DNA of 50,926 bases, from positions 1 through 50,926 of the forward strand of contig SVGY01000018.1 in assembly GCA_015056145.1 (NCBI GenBank), given 5' to 3'. This document shows, one piece after another, positions 9,035-18,394 of the stretch. This stretch comes from Clostridiales bacterium (GTDB taxonomy: Bacteria; Bacillota; Clostridia; Christensenellales; Aristaeellaceae). The notes beneath the pieces were generated by a model. It worked only from the letters and a program-made list of their open reading frames with translations, was not told the origin of the DNA and made no database searches. The position numbers and the translations under genes were made by a program. Within the stretch, counting starts at the first letter, position 1. Each line of letters starts with the position of its first letter.

Positions 9035-11146
9035 TTAATCGTTCAACCAGTCGATATATGGGGCAGAGGTGTAGGGGATACTTTTTCTGATGGCGTAAGT
9101 TTCGGCGTAGCTGCCTTCGGTTACGGAGAGGGTGAGGGAGGGACAGTCAAAGAACGCCCAGTCTCCGATAGAAGTAACGCTATTGGGAATAGTGACGCTT
9201 TGCAGGGAGTCACAATAACGGAAAGCAGTCTCACCGATAGAAGTAACGCTATTGGGAATGGTGACACTTTGCAGGGAGTCGCAGCCAATGAACGCACTGT
9301 TGCCAATCAAAGCAACACTATCTGGAATATTTATGCTTTGCAGGGATTTGCAGCCATTGAACGCACTGTCGCCAATCAAAGCAACACTATCCGGAATATT
9401 TATGCTTTGCAGGGAGATACAGGCTCCAAACGTGTTTTCTTCAATGGAAGCAACTCCATTCGGAATACTGATGCCTTGCAGAGAACCGCAGTATGCAAAC
9501 GCCCAGTCTCCGATAGATGCAACACTGTCTGGAATATTGACGCTTTGCAGAACGTCACAATTCCAGAATGCAGCCGAGCCAATGGAAGTCACATCTGCAG
9601 GAATGCTGTACTCTGTTGCACTAAGCGTGAGAGGATAGGTAACCAGTCGCATTTCTTTTTTGTTTTTGTAAAAGAGGACGCCGTCTTTTACTTCAAGGCA
9701 AGGGTGCTTTGGTGCAACGATGATTTCTGTCAGATTTTTGCAGTTTCCAAAGGGATTTGCCCCAATGGTAGTAACGCTGTCGGGTATGGTAATGCTTTGC
9801 AGGGAAGAACAGCTAAGGAATGCATCATCACCGATAGAGGTAACGCTATTCGGAATGGTAATGCTTTGCAGGGAGCGGCAGTTATTGAAAGCTAAATCAC
9901 CAATAGAAGTAATACTGTTCGGAATGGTGATGCTTTCCAGTTTTCTGCAGTCATAGAACGCCTCATCACCGATAGAAGTAACGCCGTCGGGAATGGTGAT
10001 GCTTTCCAGAGCTACACATTCATAAAACACCGCATCGCCGATAGAAGTAACGCTGTCTGGAATGCTGATGTTTGTCAGTTTTCTGCATCTATAAAATGCT
10101 TTATCGCCAATGGAGGTAACGCCATCCGGAATGCTGATGTCGGTCAGTGCTTCGCATCCACAAAATGCTCTATCACCGATAGAGGTAACGCCATCCGGAA
10201 TAGCGATACTCTGCAAGGATTCGCAGTTATAGAACGCATAACTGCCAATGGAAGTCACTCCTGCAGGAATGCTGTACTCTGTTGCACTAAGCGTGAGAGG
10301 ATAGGTAACCAGTCGCATTTCTGCTTCGCTCTTGTAAAAAAGGACATGGTCTTTTATTTCAAGGCAAGGATGATTTGGTGCGACGATGATTTCTGTCAGA
10401 TTTTTGCAGTTTGCAAACGGATTTGCGCCAATGGTAGTAACGCTGTCGGGTATGGTAATGCTTTGCAGGGAGTCGCAGTAATAGAATGCATAATCACCAA
10501 TAGAAGTAACGCCGTCGGGAATGGTGATGCTTTGCAAGGATTCGCAGTACCGGAAGGCCTCATCTCCGATAGAGGTAACGCTTCCAGGAATCACAATACT
10601 TTCCAGGGAGTCGCAGTCAGTGAAAGCAGCATCACCGATATAGGTAACGCTTCCAGGAATCACAATACTTTTCAGGGAGGCGCAGTAGTAAAACGCCTCA
10701 TCGCCGATAATTTGAATTCCTTCCGGAATGGAGTATTCATGCACCGAAGCCCTAGTGGGAAATGCGATTAAGCGCTTATCCGCTTTGCTGAAAAGAACGC
10801 CATCTATAACCGCAAAGTAAGGATTTTCAGGAGAGACAATAAATTCCTTTACAGAAAATAGCCAGCCTTCAATTAATGCAAATGGATTCCCGGCAATAGA
10901 AGAAACCACATGCCCATCCAATTCATCAGGAATGGTTATTTGGTAAGTAGATTCTATTGGAGAATATCCAACAATCTCCGCCGTGCCATCCTCCAGTAGA
11001 ATGTATGTGAATTCTCCACAGACATACTCCGTAGGCGCAGCATCCACCTCAGCCTGATTGGCCGCATCATCCTTCTTGCCGCATCCGCACAGCACCATGA
11101 TGATCATCAAAGAAAGAGCGATCAAACGAAGAAATCGACGCTTCAT
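9035..11146 (-). CDS. BspA-type leucine-rich-repeat lipoprotein (703 aa)
   Basis: This is the largest of the three tandem LRR paralogues. The first 36 residues match the 634-aa protein, including the lipobox (VLCGC). The repeats are [23 protein letters not shown] units of 23 residues. Two islands of the NLTEIIVAP … [23 protein letters not shown] type interrupt them, and the C-terminal cap again ends PYIDWLND. It is probably membrane-anchored and surface-exposed. The ligand is unknown. Its upstream region differs from the other two LRR genes (AT-rich, with TATAAT on the minus strand near 11180), so regulation may differ too. Confidence 0.88.
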   Translation of the reverse strand: MKRRFLRLIALSLMIIMVLCGCGKKDDAANQAEVDAAPTEYVCGEFTYILLEDGTAEIVGYSPIESTYQITIPDELDGHVVSSIAGNPFALIEGWLFSVKEFIVSPENPYFAVIDGVLFSKADKRLIAFPTRASVHEYSIPEGIQIIGDEAFYYCASLKSIVIPGSVTYIGDAAFTDCDSLESIVIPGSVTSIGDEAFRYCESLQSITIPDGVTSIGDYAFYYCDSLQSITIPDSVTTIGANPFANCKNLTEIIVAPNHPCLEIKDHVLFYKSEAEMRLVTYPLTLSATEYSIPAGVTSIGSYAFYNCESLQSIAIPDGVTSIGDRAFCGCEALTDISIPDGVTSIGDKAFYRCRKLTNISIPDSVTSIGDAVFYECVALESITIPDGVTSIGDEAFYDCRKLESITIPNSITSIGDLAFNNCRSLQSITIPNSVTSIGDDAFLSCSSLQSITIPDSVTTIGANPFGNCKNLTEIIVAPKHPCLEVKDGVLFYKNKKEMRLVTYPLTLSATEYSIPADVTSIGSAAFWNCDVLQSVNIPDSVASIGDWAFAYCGSLQGISIPNGVASIEENTFGACISLQSINIPDSVALIGDSAFNGCKSLQSINIPDSVALIGNSAFIGCDSLQSVTIPNSVTSIGETAFRYCDSLQSVTIPNSVTSIGDWAFFDCPSLTLSVTEGSYAETYAIRKSIPYTSAPYIDWLND

Positions 11147-11211
11147 AATATGTTCCCTCCACTGGAATTACATATTTTATATTATAATAAACACAAAATC
11201 TATCAGATTAT

Positions 11212-11904
11212 TTACCTGTGATTATCACATTCACTGCAATATACGTTCATGGAAGCATTCCGTGCACCGCAGGAGGAGCATGTCCAGCCCACGGAATCCT
11301 TTTTTGTCACAACGGGAGCGGGTTTTGCTACGACCGGGACAACCTCCGGTTTGGCGACCTTTTTTGCGTAAGCGTTACACTGCTTGCAGAACATTGCTGT
11401 AGCGGCATTGTGAGCGCCACATTCAGGGCATTTCCAGCCTGCGGTTGCGGGTTCTTTTTTTTCTTCGGCAGGCTCAGCCTTGGGGGGAATGATTTCTTCG
11501 GCAGGCTCAGCCTTGATGAGATATGTTTCTACGGCGGCTTCAGCCTTGGGTGCCGTATGTTTTGCAATAAGGGAAAGAATCTTCGTTTGTTCTTCCATGG
11601 CATCATATTTACCCTTGGTATACAGGGAAAGGAACATCAAAAGAATGCCGCTTGCGGAAAGAACGGACTTCATGATGATCAGTCCGCCGGTATATCCAGC
11701 CTTGAGGGAGGCTTCCATCTGATAGTTGTAGCAGTCGCCGCCCACATATTCAGCGCCTGTGTTCCTTTCCCAGGAATAATCGAGGGCTTTGCTGCTGCCG
11801 CTTACCTTTATGCGCTTTTCGGGCAGCGGATAAAAGATTCCCACAAGAATCAGCAGGATAGCAACGATCTGGCCTACCAGACAAAGTGTTTTTTCTGTTT
11901 TCAT
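11212..11904 (-). CDS. Membrane protein with two C-terminal zinc ribbons
   Basis: 230 aa. Two hydrophobic segments (about residues 7-25 and 75-97) flank an extracytoplasmic stretch. A linker with a repeated AEPAEE motif follows. The C-terminus has two zinc-ribbon modules: WKCPECGAHN … FCKQCNAY and WTCSSCGARN … YCSECDNH (four Cys each, CxxC pairs). Such ribbons are common in Firmicute membrane proteins and probably mediate cytoplasmic protein contacts. No specific role is known. The open frame runs 56 codons further upstream, but AGGAGGGC lies just before the ATG at 11904, which I chose. It follows the LRR genes on the same strand, but the spacing suggests its own transcript. Confidence 0.75.
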   Translation of the reverse strand: MKTEKTLCLVGQIVAILLILVGIFYPLPEKRIKVSGSSKALDYSWERNTGAEYVGGDCYNYQMEASLKAGYTGGLIIMKSVLSASGILLMFLSLYTKGKYDAMEEQTKILSLIAKHTAPKAEAAVETYLIKAEPAEEIIPPKAEPAEEKKEPATAGWKCPECGAHNAATAMFCKQCNAYAKKVAKPEVVPVVAKPAPVVTKKDSVGWTCSSCGARNASMNVYCSECDNHR

Positions 11905-11989
11905 AAAAAGCCCTCCTGTGCAATTTTGTGTTTTTATGATCATAACACATTTTACGCATTTGCACAAGGTAATCCCTATCCACCACACC

Positions 11990-12018
11990 TTTACACCCCA
12001 TAAAAAAATAGCTATACT
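11990..12018 (+). promoter_or_regulatory. Probable sigma-A promoter of the DUF5058-M20 operon
   Basis: TTTACA, a 17-base spacer and TATACT, about 70 bases before the first start codon. The match to consensus is good (5 of 6 in each box). Confidence 0.6.
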
Positions 12019-12085
12019 ATCCTTATAAAAAAACACCCGGCGGTGCGGGGAATATATCCCTTTTGCCGCCATGTGGGAGGTACTT

Positions 12086-12868
12086 ATGAATCAGGCAATT
12101 ATGGAAAGCCCGGTACTGTACATACTGGCCGGCTGCGTGGCGGCCTTCGTCATCGGGCAGTCGGTGTTCTTCCTCGTCAAGGCATGGCGGGAGGGCAAGC
12201 GGATCGGCATGGATACCAAAGTGCTGAAAAAGGCGGCCTTTTCCGGCGGCGTGTTCACCATTGTGCCGTCGCTGTCCATCCTGTTTGCGTTTCTGGCTAT
12301 GCAGGGTACGCTGGGCATGGTGCTGCCCTGGATCCGCCTGAGCGTGCTGGGCGCAGTGACCTACGAGGTGCCTGCGGCCACCGCCGCTGTGGAGGCATCC
12401 GGCATGACCTTCGGCCAGCCCCTGACCGGACAGGTGTTCACCTCCGTGGCCTGGGTGATGACTCTGGGCTGCATTACGCCGCTGATCATCATCCCGCTGT
12501 TCCTGAAAAAGATTCTGGGCGGCGTGGACAAGATCAAGGAAAAGGACAGCAAGTGGGGCGAGATCTTTATGAACGCCCTGTTCCTGGGTATGATCGCCGC
12601 CTTCCTCAGCATGGGCGTCAGCGGCGAAAAGCCTTTGCTTTCCTGGATGGTGCTGCTTTCCTCGGCGGTGATCATGGCCCTGTGCGGCCTGGTGATGAAG
12701 CTGACCGGCTGGAAGTGGCTGGAACACTTCGCCCTGCCCATCAGCATGCTGGGCGCCATGGCGCTGACGCTGCTCTATGTGCAGATCCTGCCTGCAAACC
12801 TGCTGCCCCAGGATATTTTCCAGCTGGCAGGCGGCGTGGCTGAAACCGTGGAAGGAGTGATTCCCTGA
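12086..12868 (+). CDS. DUF5058-like polytopic membrane protein
   Basis: 260 aa with about six to seven hydrophobic helices and short loops (for example PVLYILAGCVAAFVIGQSVFF near the N-terminus). I recognise it as DUF5058-like, a family of unknown function found beside a second membrane protein and a peptidase. An ATG at 12071 is in frame, but GGGAGG lies 6 bases before the ATG at 12086. The stop codon overlaps the start of the next gene (TGATG), so the two products are made together and could form a two-subunit transporter. The substrate is unknown. The downstream peptidase suggests a peptide or acylated amino acid, by inference only. Confidence 0.75.
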   Translation: MNQAIMESPVLYILAGCVAAFVIGQSVFFLVKAWREGKRIGMDTKVLKKAAFSGGVFTIVPSLSILFAFLAMQGTLGMVLPWIRLSVLGAVTYEVPAATAAVEASGMTFGQPLTGQVFTSVAWVMTLGCITPLIIIPLFLKKILGGVDKIKEKDSKWGEIFMNALFLGMIAAFLSMGVSGEKPLLSWMVLLSSAVIMALCGLVMKLTGWKWLEHFALPISMLGAMALTLLYVQILPANLLPQDIFQLAGGVAETVEGVIP

Positions 12869-13593
12869 TGAAGAATACAGTCAATGATTATGAACGCTCC
12901 ATACATACCGTGGGCCGGGTGTGGATCGTGTCCGCCCTGCTGGTGATGCTGGCGGTGCCTGTGGTTATCGGCATTGAGAACAAGGCCTTCCCCGACTGGA
13001 TGGCGGTGCTCAAGGGCCTTTTGGCAGTGGCGCCCATTTACTGGACGGTGTGCGCCATTGAGGTGATCACCTTTGCACCCATGGTGGGCGCAGGCGGCAC
13101 CTATATCGGCTTTGTCACCGGCAACCTCACCGGCATAAAGATTCCTGCGGCCATGAATGCCATGGAAGGCGCCAAGGTGAAGCCCGGCACCAAGGAGGGC
13201 GAGATCATCTCCACCATTTCCATTGCGGTTTCCTCCATTGTAACCACCCTTATCGTGGTTGTGGGCGTACTGCTGTTTACCCGGCTCAAGCCCTTCCTCA
13301 ATTCTCCCACCCTGCGCCCTGCCTTCAATATGATCCTGCCGGCGCTCTTCGGCGGTCTGGGTATGGTGTATATCGCCAAGGCCTGGAAGGTGGCGGTAAC
13401 GCCGCTGGTGTTCATGGTGGCGCTGATCATCTTTGCGCCGGGTCTTGTGAACTTCGCCGGCAGCATGCTGGTGCCCGTGGCCGCCCTTCTGGCCATTGCC
13501 GCCGCACGCATTATGTATAACAAGGGCTGGTTGGATGATAAGAAGGAAAAATCTTCCGTGGCTAAAACCGTTGAAAGCGGTGATGCTCAGTGA
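12868..13593 (+). CDS. Polytopic membrane protein, partner of the DUF5058 protein
   Basis: 241 aa with about six hydrophobic helices. The longer loop between about residues 90 and 110 contains AAMNAMEGAKVKPGTKEGE, and a basic, charged tail ends the protein (KKEKSSVAKTVESGDAQ). I do not recognise a named family with confidence. The start overlaps the stop of the DUF5058 gene by one base, and its own stop overlaps the GTG start of the peptidase gene (GTGA). All three are therefore translationally coupled, and it is probably a subunit of the same membrane complex. Confidence 0.7.
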   Translation: MKNTVNDYERSIHTVGRVWIVSALLVMLAVPVVIGIENKAFPDWMAVLKGLLAVAPIYWTVCAIEVITFAPMVGAGGTYIGFVTGNLTGIKIPAAMNAMEGAKVKPGTKEGEIISTISIAVSSIVTTLIVVVGVLLFTRLKPFLNSPTLRPAFNMILPALFGGLGMVYIAKAWKVAVTPLVFMVALIIFAPGLVNFAGSMLVPVAALLAIAAARIMYNKGWLDDKKEKSSVAKTVESGDAQ

Positions 13594-15038
13594 GCGCCTT
13601 TGAGATCCTGGCCGCTGTACTGGGCGGCGCATTGCTTGTGCTGATTGCTGTGCTGCTGATCCGTGCTGCCCGGTTCACTCCCAGGCCCAGCGAGGACGGC
13701 CCTGCCGCCAATGTGGAATACGATGCGGCGGCTGCGGGCGAGCATCTTGGCGCCATGATCCGCTGCCGTACCATATCCAACCGGGATGAATCCCTGATGG
13801 ACTTTGCGGAGTATGACCGCTTTGTACAGCTCCTCAGTGAATTGTATCCTGCCGCCATGGAGAAGCTCCACTTTGAGCGTGCGGGAAAGACCGGCCTCAT
13901 CTACCGCTGGCAGGGCACAGGCGCTGCAGAGCCGGTAGTGCTCATGGCACACTACGACGTGGTGCCTGCCAAGGCGGAGGAGTGGAGCTTTGATCCCTTC
14001 TCAGGCCAGGTGCAGGACGGCCTGGTGCTGGGCCGGGGCGCACTGGACACCAAGTCCACCCTCTGCGCCATATTCGAGGCGGTCAACAAGCTCTGCGCTG
14101 AGGGATATACCCCGGAGAGAGACTACTATCTCTGCTTTTCCGGCACGGAAGAGATTGCCGGCGAGGGCGCATACGCCATCGTGGACAAACTTAAAAAGGA
14201 CGGCGTGAAACCCTGCCTCACTGTGGACGAAGGCGGCGCCATCGTAACAGGCGCATTCCCCGGCGTTAAGGAACCCTGCGCCGTGGTGGGCATCAGCGAA
14301 AAGGGACAGATGGCCATCCGTCTTTCGGTCAAATCCGGTGCAGGCCATGCCAGCGCACCGCCCAGGAACGATGCTTTCAGCCAGCTGGCACGGGCCATTG
14401 CCGCCCTGGAAAAGAATCCCTTCCAGCCCCGAATGACCGAGGCCGCTTACCGGCTCTTTACCACCCTGGGCCGCTATTCCGGCTTTGGGCTCAGGGTAGT
14501 GTTCGGCAATCTGTGGCTGTTCCGGCCCCTGCTGCTGAAACTTGCCCGGGCCCTTGGCAACGACGTAAACGCCCTGCTCCGCACCACCTGCGTGTTTACC
14601 ATGGCAGGAGGCAGCGAGGCATCCAATGTGCTTCCCTCCGAGGCATGGGCCACCTGCGATGTGCGCATCATTGGCGGCTCCACTTCTCAGGATGTGATCA
14701 ATCACTTCCGCAAGGTCATCGCCAATGAAAACGTAATCATTGAACCGGTGTTTGCGGTGGAACCCTCGCCCGTTTCCCCTGTGGACTGCGCCCAGTGGGA
14801 GGCCGTCAGCCGTGCCATCCGCCATACCTGGCCCGATGCGCTGGTTTCCCCCTACCTGATGACCGCCCGCAGCGATTCCTCCGTATACACCGCCATCTGC
14901 GATCATGTGTACCGCTTCGCTCCCATGAAGCTGAGCAAGGAAGAGCGGGCCACCATTCACGGCATTGACGAAAAAATCCCGGCGCAGAAAGTGGCCGAGG
15001 CTGCCTGCTTCTACGAGCGGCTTATCCGGGGAATGTAA
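13590..15038 (+). CDS. M20-family metallopeptidase with N-terminal membrane anchor
   Basis: 482 aa, GTG start overlapping the preceding stop. A hydrophobic segment (residues 4-24) is followed by an M20/M25/M40 fold. The metal and catalytic residues are visible: His120 and Asp122 in MAHYDVVP, Asp152 in GRGALDTKS, Glu186-Glu187 in SGTEEIAGEGA, Asp212-Glu213, and a late His in ATIHGIDEK. The dimerisation domain lies at about 235-350. Spacing resembles the carboxypeptidase S/PM20D1 branch, which hydrolyses peptides or N-acyl amino acids. In the operon it probably processes what the two membrane proteins move. Which side of the membrane the active domain faces cannot be read from the sequence. Confidence 0.82.
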   Translation: MSAFEILAAVLGGALLVLIAVLLIRAARFTPRPSEDGPAANVEYDAAAAGEHLGAMIRCRTISNRDESLMDFAEYDRFVQLLSELYPAAMEKLHFERAGKTGLIYRWQGTGAAEPVVLMAHYDVVPAKAEEWSFDPFSGQVQDGLVLGRGALDTKSTLCAIFEAVNKLCAEGYTPERDYYLCFSGTEEIAGEGAYAIVDKLKKDGVKPCLTVDEGGAIVTGAFPGVKEPCAVVGISEKGQMAIRLSVKSGAGHASAPPRNDAFSQLARAIAALEKNPFQPRMTEAAYRLFTTLGRYSGFGLRVVFGNLWLFRPLLLKLARALGNDVNALLRTTCVFTMAGGSEASNVLPSEAWATCDVRIIGGSTSQDVINHFRKVIANENVIIEPVFAVEPSPVSPVDCAQWEAVSRAIRHTWPDALVSPYLMTARSDSSVYTAICDHVYRFAPMKLSKEERATIHGIDEKIPAQKVAEAACFYERLIRGM

Positions 15039-15152
15039 TTCTCCGGCTCCTTCGTCACCTCTACTCCTTTTGCGTAAAAAAAAGATACGGGAAAAAAACA
15101 ATCCATCATTCTTCCAGACCGCTTTTCCCCTGCGCCTTCCTGCCGTTTCTTC

Positions 15153-15181
15153 TTGCAAAGCCTTGCCCTTTAGTGTATAAT
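15153..15181 (+). promoter_or_regulatory. Probable sigma-A promoter of the HPr-like gene
   Basis: TTGCAA, 17 bases, and a perfect TATAAT, about 34 bases before the start codon at 15215. Confidence 0.6.
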
Positions 15182-15214
15182 GGCACTGCTTAGAAAAAGA
15201 AAGGGGTGGATGAA

Positions 15215-15442
15215 ATGCAGTCTGTCAACGTAAAGCTTAGCCTGGCAGAAAACGTCAAATCCTTCGTGAACATCGTCAACCGTTACCCCTACGACGTGGA
15301 TCTTCGCTCCGGCCGCCATGTGGTGGATGCCAAGTCTCTCCTGGGTATCTTCAGCCTGGATCTCAGCAAGCCCATCATTATGGAGATTTACAGCGATTCC
15401 TGCGAAGATCTTTTGAGCGACATCAAGCCCTTCATTGCATGA
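15215..15442 (+). CDS. HPr-family-like small protein without the active-site histidine
   Basis: 75 aa. The fold pattern and length match HPr of the phosphotransferase system, and the segment DAKSLLGIFSLDLSKP aligns with the region around regulatory Ser46 in classical HPr. The GIHARPA loop that carries the phosphorylated His15 is absent, and the equivalent stretch reads LAENVKSFVNI. It therefore cannot carry phosphate from Enzyme I in the usual way. A GTG at 15206 is in frame, but AAAGGGG places the start at the ATG at 15215. Clostridia often keep such HPr-like paralogues. The function is unknown, perhaps regulatory. Confidence 0.75.
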   Translation: MQSVNVKLSLAENVKSFVNIVNRYPYDVDLRSGRHVVDAKSLLGIFSLDLSKPIIMEIYSDSCEDLLSDIKPFIA

Positions 15443-15584
15443 TGTCCGCTGCCCTCCGGGGCAGAACAAGCAGCTCGTTATTGCCGCCCGTTGTGGCGCT
15501 TGATGGGTGCGCAGCCGGTGCAGGCCGATTCCATCCTGCCGGTGGCATGGCGCACCCTTCTTTCATTTGTACGGGGAGGCCGTT

Positions 15585-16385
15585 ATGGTTTACGGATATG
15601 AAAAACGGAATATCTCCGACCTGGAATACAGGCTCCGGCTTTTGATGTGCGTAAACGAGCTGGGAGCCGTTACCCGGGAGCAGCTCTGGCCTTTTGTGGC
15701 CAAGCTGGAAATGATGGATTACATGCCCATGTGCCTGTACCTGGATCAGCTTCTTACCAGCCATGCAATAAAGGAAGGCGAAGGAGTGCTCCGGGATACG
15801 CTGTTTATTACCGAAGTGGGCGCAGCCCAGCTAATGATGTTTCAGGGCAAGATCCCCGGACGGGATCAGGCCCGCATCCGTTCAGAAGCTCCCGTTTACC
15901 TGGCAGGGCTCCGGGAGGCCCGCACCGCCCGCAGTGGCTACGAGCCTGCGGACTGGGGCTTTGGCGCAAAGCTTATGCTTACTGAGGGGGATATTCCCAC
16001 CCTTATGTGCCTGATACAGAGCCGGGACAAGCGCTTTGTGGAAACCGTGGTGCGCCGCTTCCGGCAGAATGCGCCCAGCATTACCCTCCGGCTTCTTTCC
16101 CTGTGCAGCCCCGACGGGCCACGTTCCCTGAATGCCATCCTGGATGAGGGGGACGATATTGATACCATCCTGCGCAAAACCTGCCCCGGCAGCCCCCGCC
16201 TCAGCTGGGCCGGCGGCAGCGCCTATGCCGGCAATGTTTGCCTTGAGGACGGCGACACCCTGCTGCGGTTTTCCCTGCAAACGGGCAGCCGGGACAATGC
16301 GCTCCGATGGATCTACGCCATGGAGCACGGCGAGGGAGACTTTGTCTCCACCCTGAAAAAAATACTGACAGGTTTCGGCCTATGA
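15585..16385 (+). CDS. DUF4364 family protein
   Basis: 266 aa. The N-terminal half (ISDLEYRLRLLMCVNELGAVTREQLW) looks like a winged-helix domain, and the C-terminal half is mixed alpha/beta. It resembles DUF4364, a Clostridia family of unknown function thought to bind DNA. The open frame runs 26 codons upstream, but GGGGAGG sits 5 bases before the ATG at 15585. Its stop overlaps the tilS start (ATGA), so the two are co-translated. This links it to tRNA modification and purine salvage only through position. Confidence 0.75.
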   Translation: MVYGYEKRNISDLEYRLRLLMCVNELGAVTREQLWPFVAKLEMMDYMPMCLYLDQLLTSHAIKEGEGVLRDTLFITEVGAAQLMMFQGKIPGRDQARIRSEAPVYLAGLREARTARSGYEPADWGFGAKLMLTEGDIPTLMCLIQSRDKRFVETVVRRFRQNAPSITLRLLSLCSPDGPRSLNAILDEGDDIDTILRKTCPGSPRLSWAGGSAYAGNVCLEDGDTLLRFSLQTGSRDNALRWIYAMEHGEGDFVSTLKKILTGFGL

Positions 16386-17818
16386 CCCGGCGGCTTTTGT
16401 GCGCCCTTCGCAGGTGCCTTGCGCAGGCCGGCCTCTGGCGGCAGGATGCATCCCTTGCGGCGGCAGTCAGCGGCGGCGGGGACAGCATGGCCCTTTTATG
16501 CGCCCTTTCCCTGCTCCGGCAGGAAATGCCCTTCCGGCTGACGGCCTGCCATGTGCAGCACGGCCTCCGGGGAGAGGAGTCCCTGAACGACCAGCGACTG
16601 GTGGAGGAAACCTGCCAAAAGCTCGGCATTCCCTGTGTGGTGGACGATGCTGCCCTTCATGGCGATATGCACACCCCCGGTATGGAAACCCTGGCCCGGG
16701 ACAGGCGGCGGCAGATTTTTCTCAGCCGCATGGAGAGCCTGCCCGCAGATGCCCTTCTGACGGCCCATCATCAGGGAGACCAGAGCGAAACCCTTTTAAT
16801 GCATCTGTTGCGTGGTTCCGGGCTTCGGGGTCTGGGCGGCATGCGAAAAATGCAGTCTTTTGGCAACGGCCTGCTTCTTCGCCCTCTGCTTGATTTTACC
16901 AAGGATGAACTGGTTCATTGGCTCACGGAGCAAGGTTTTGCTTTTGCCCATGACAGGAGCAACGACGAAGCCATTACCCCCCGCAACGCCCTGCGCCTGG
17001 ATGTAATGCCCCGGCTGGAAGAGCTCTGGCCCGATGCCGGCCGCCACATGGCGCAGGCAGCCAAAACCCTGCAGCAGGATGAAGACTGTCTTTCCCTTTT
17101 GGCAGACGAACTCTACAAGGCCAGTCTATGGCAATACTCCGGACTTATGGCGCTGAGGACAGAGCCGCTCTTGCATGCACACGATGCCCTCTGCCTCCGT
17201 GCCCTGCGCAGGCTGTACCGGGAGGGAGCCGCTTTTTGCGGCATCACCCTCAGCGAGGCGGAGCTGAGCCGGCAGGAGTCCCAGCATGCCTCAGCCCTTC
17301 TCCACGGGGAACCGGGTCAGACCCTGAACCTGCCCGAAAATCTGCTTTTGTACCGTGGGCGGCGCCTGATCTACCTGCTCCGTCAGGGCGAGTTACCTCT
17401 GCGGCAGTTTGCCCCGCCATCTCCCCTTCCCCTGAAGGACGCAGAGGGCGAAATCCATTTCGGGCCAATGTCCTTCTCCTTGGGCCCGGCGATTCCCGGC
17501 GAACCCTTCGGCCCCTATGCCGCATGGCTTACCCCTGCTCAGTTGGAGGAAACGGTGCTGCGTTTCCCCGCTCCCGGCGATTTTATCCATCCCATGGGCG
17601 CATCCGGCAAAAAACCCCTGCGCCGTTTCCTCACGGACCGGCACATCGACCGCCCCCTCCGGCCTTTTCTGCCCATGCTCTTCCGGGGCAGCGAAGCCCT
17701 GTGGATCCCTGGGCTGTGCTGCGCTCAGTCCCTTCGGCAGCAGGACTGCCGGGGCCTCACCGTCATTCGGATATCAAACCCGCAGGAAAGCTGCATTCTC
17801 TATACAGACAAGGAGTGA
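16382..17818 (+). CDS. tilS: tRNA(Ile)-lysidine synthase
   Basis: 478 aa, the usual length for TilS. The enzyme attaches lysine to C34 of the tRNA(Ile) that reads AUA, using ATP, in the cytoplasm. The N-terminal PP-loop ATPase motif SGGGDS is at residues 30-35, followed by CHVQHGLRGEES and the LLTAHHQGDQSETLLM motif. The C-terminal region (about 385-478) matches the TilS_C substrate-binding domain, including RRFLTDRHIDRPLRPFLP. The start overlaps the previous stop codon. It precedes hpt by 6 bases, the order tilS-hpt known from Bacillus and many clostridia. The gene is essential in most bacteria. Confidence 0.93.
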   Translation: MTRRLLCALRRCLAQAGLWRQDASLAAAVSGGGDSMALLCALSLLRQEMPFRLTACHVQHGLRGEESLNDQRLVEETCQKLGIPCVVDDAALHGDMHTPGMETLARDRRRQIFLSRMESLPADALLTAHHQGDQSETLLMHLLRGSGLRGLGGMRKMQSFGNGLLLRPLLDFTKDELVHWLTEQGFAFAHDRSNDEAITPRNALRLDVMPRLEELWPDAGRHMAQAAKTLQQDEDCLSLLADELYKASLWQYSGLMALRTEPLLHAHDALCLRALRRLYREGAAFCGITLSEAELSRQESQHASALLHGEPGQTLNLPENLLLYRGRRLIYLLRQGELPLRQFAPPSPLPLKDAEGEIHFGPMSFSLGPAIPGEPFGPYAAWLTPAQLEETVLRFPAPGDFIHPMGASGKKPLRRFLTDRHIDRPLRPFLPMLFRGSEALWIPGLCCAQSLRQQDCRGLTVIRISNPQESCILYTDKE

Positions 17819-17824
17819 ATCATC

Positions 17825-18379
17825 ATGGAAGAACGCACAATCCACCCCGATCTGGAAAGCATCCTCTACACCCGTGAAGAGCTGACTGTCGCCGTGAAGG
17901 CCCTGGGCGAAAAGATCACCCAGGATTACCAGGGCAAGGACCTGGTCATGGTCTGCATCCTCAAGGGCGCTGCCCCTTTCTTCACTGACCTTATCCGCAG
18001 CATCGACCTGCCCATGAACATCGATTTCATGGTGGTTTCCAGCTACGGCGCCAGCACCAAATCCACCGGCGAAGTACAGCTGGTGAAGGATATGAGCTAC
18101 AGCGTCAGCGGCAAGGACGTGATCATCGTGGAGGACATTGTGGATACCGGCATGACCCTCAGCTACCTCAAGAAGGTCTTCCAGGACCGCAACACCAACA
18201 GCGTTCGCATTGCCACCCTGCTGGACAAGCCCGAACGCCGCAAGGTCGTCCTTGAGCCTGATTACAAGTGCTTCACCATCCCCGATGCCTTCGTGGTGGG
18301 CTACGGTCTCGACTACGCTGAGCAGTACCGCAATCTTCCGGACGTTGGCATTCTTGCCCCCCGGGTATACGAAAAGTAA
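17825..18379 (+). CDS. hpt: Hypoxanthine-guanine phosphoribosyltransferase
   Basis: 184 aa. It converts hypoxanthine or guanine plus PRPP to IMP or GMP in purine salvage. The PRPP-binding motif VEDIVDTGMT is at 102-111. The LKGAAPFF segment (46-53) and the C-terminal FVVGYGLDYAEQYRNLP are characteristic of bacterial Hpt. AAGGAG lies before the ATG. It is the last gene of the probable HPr-like/DUF4364/tilS/hpt run. ftsH, which often follows, is not here; a tandem repeat array begins about 16 bases after the stop. Confidence 0.93.
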   Translation: MEERTIHPDLESILYTREELTVAVKALGEKITQDYQGKDLVMVCILKGAAPFFTDLIRSIDLPMNIDFMVVSSYGASTKSTGEVQLVKDMSYSVSGKDVIIVEDIVDTGMTLSYLKKVFQDRNTNSVRIATLLDKPERRKVVLEPDYKCFTIPDAFVVGYGLDYAEQYRNLPDVGILAPRVYEK

Positions 18380-18394
18380 TTTGAGGAGGTCCTC

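Noticed and set aside
5616..10771. Plus-strand repeat proteins antisense to the LRR genes (for example 6842-8314)
   Set aside because: Shadow frames of the 69-base LRR periodicity. No start signals are seen and the minus-strand genes are clearly real.
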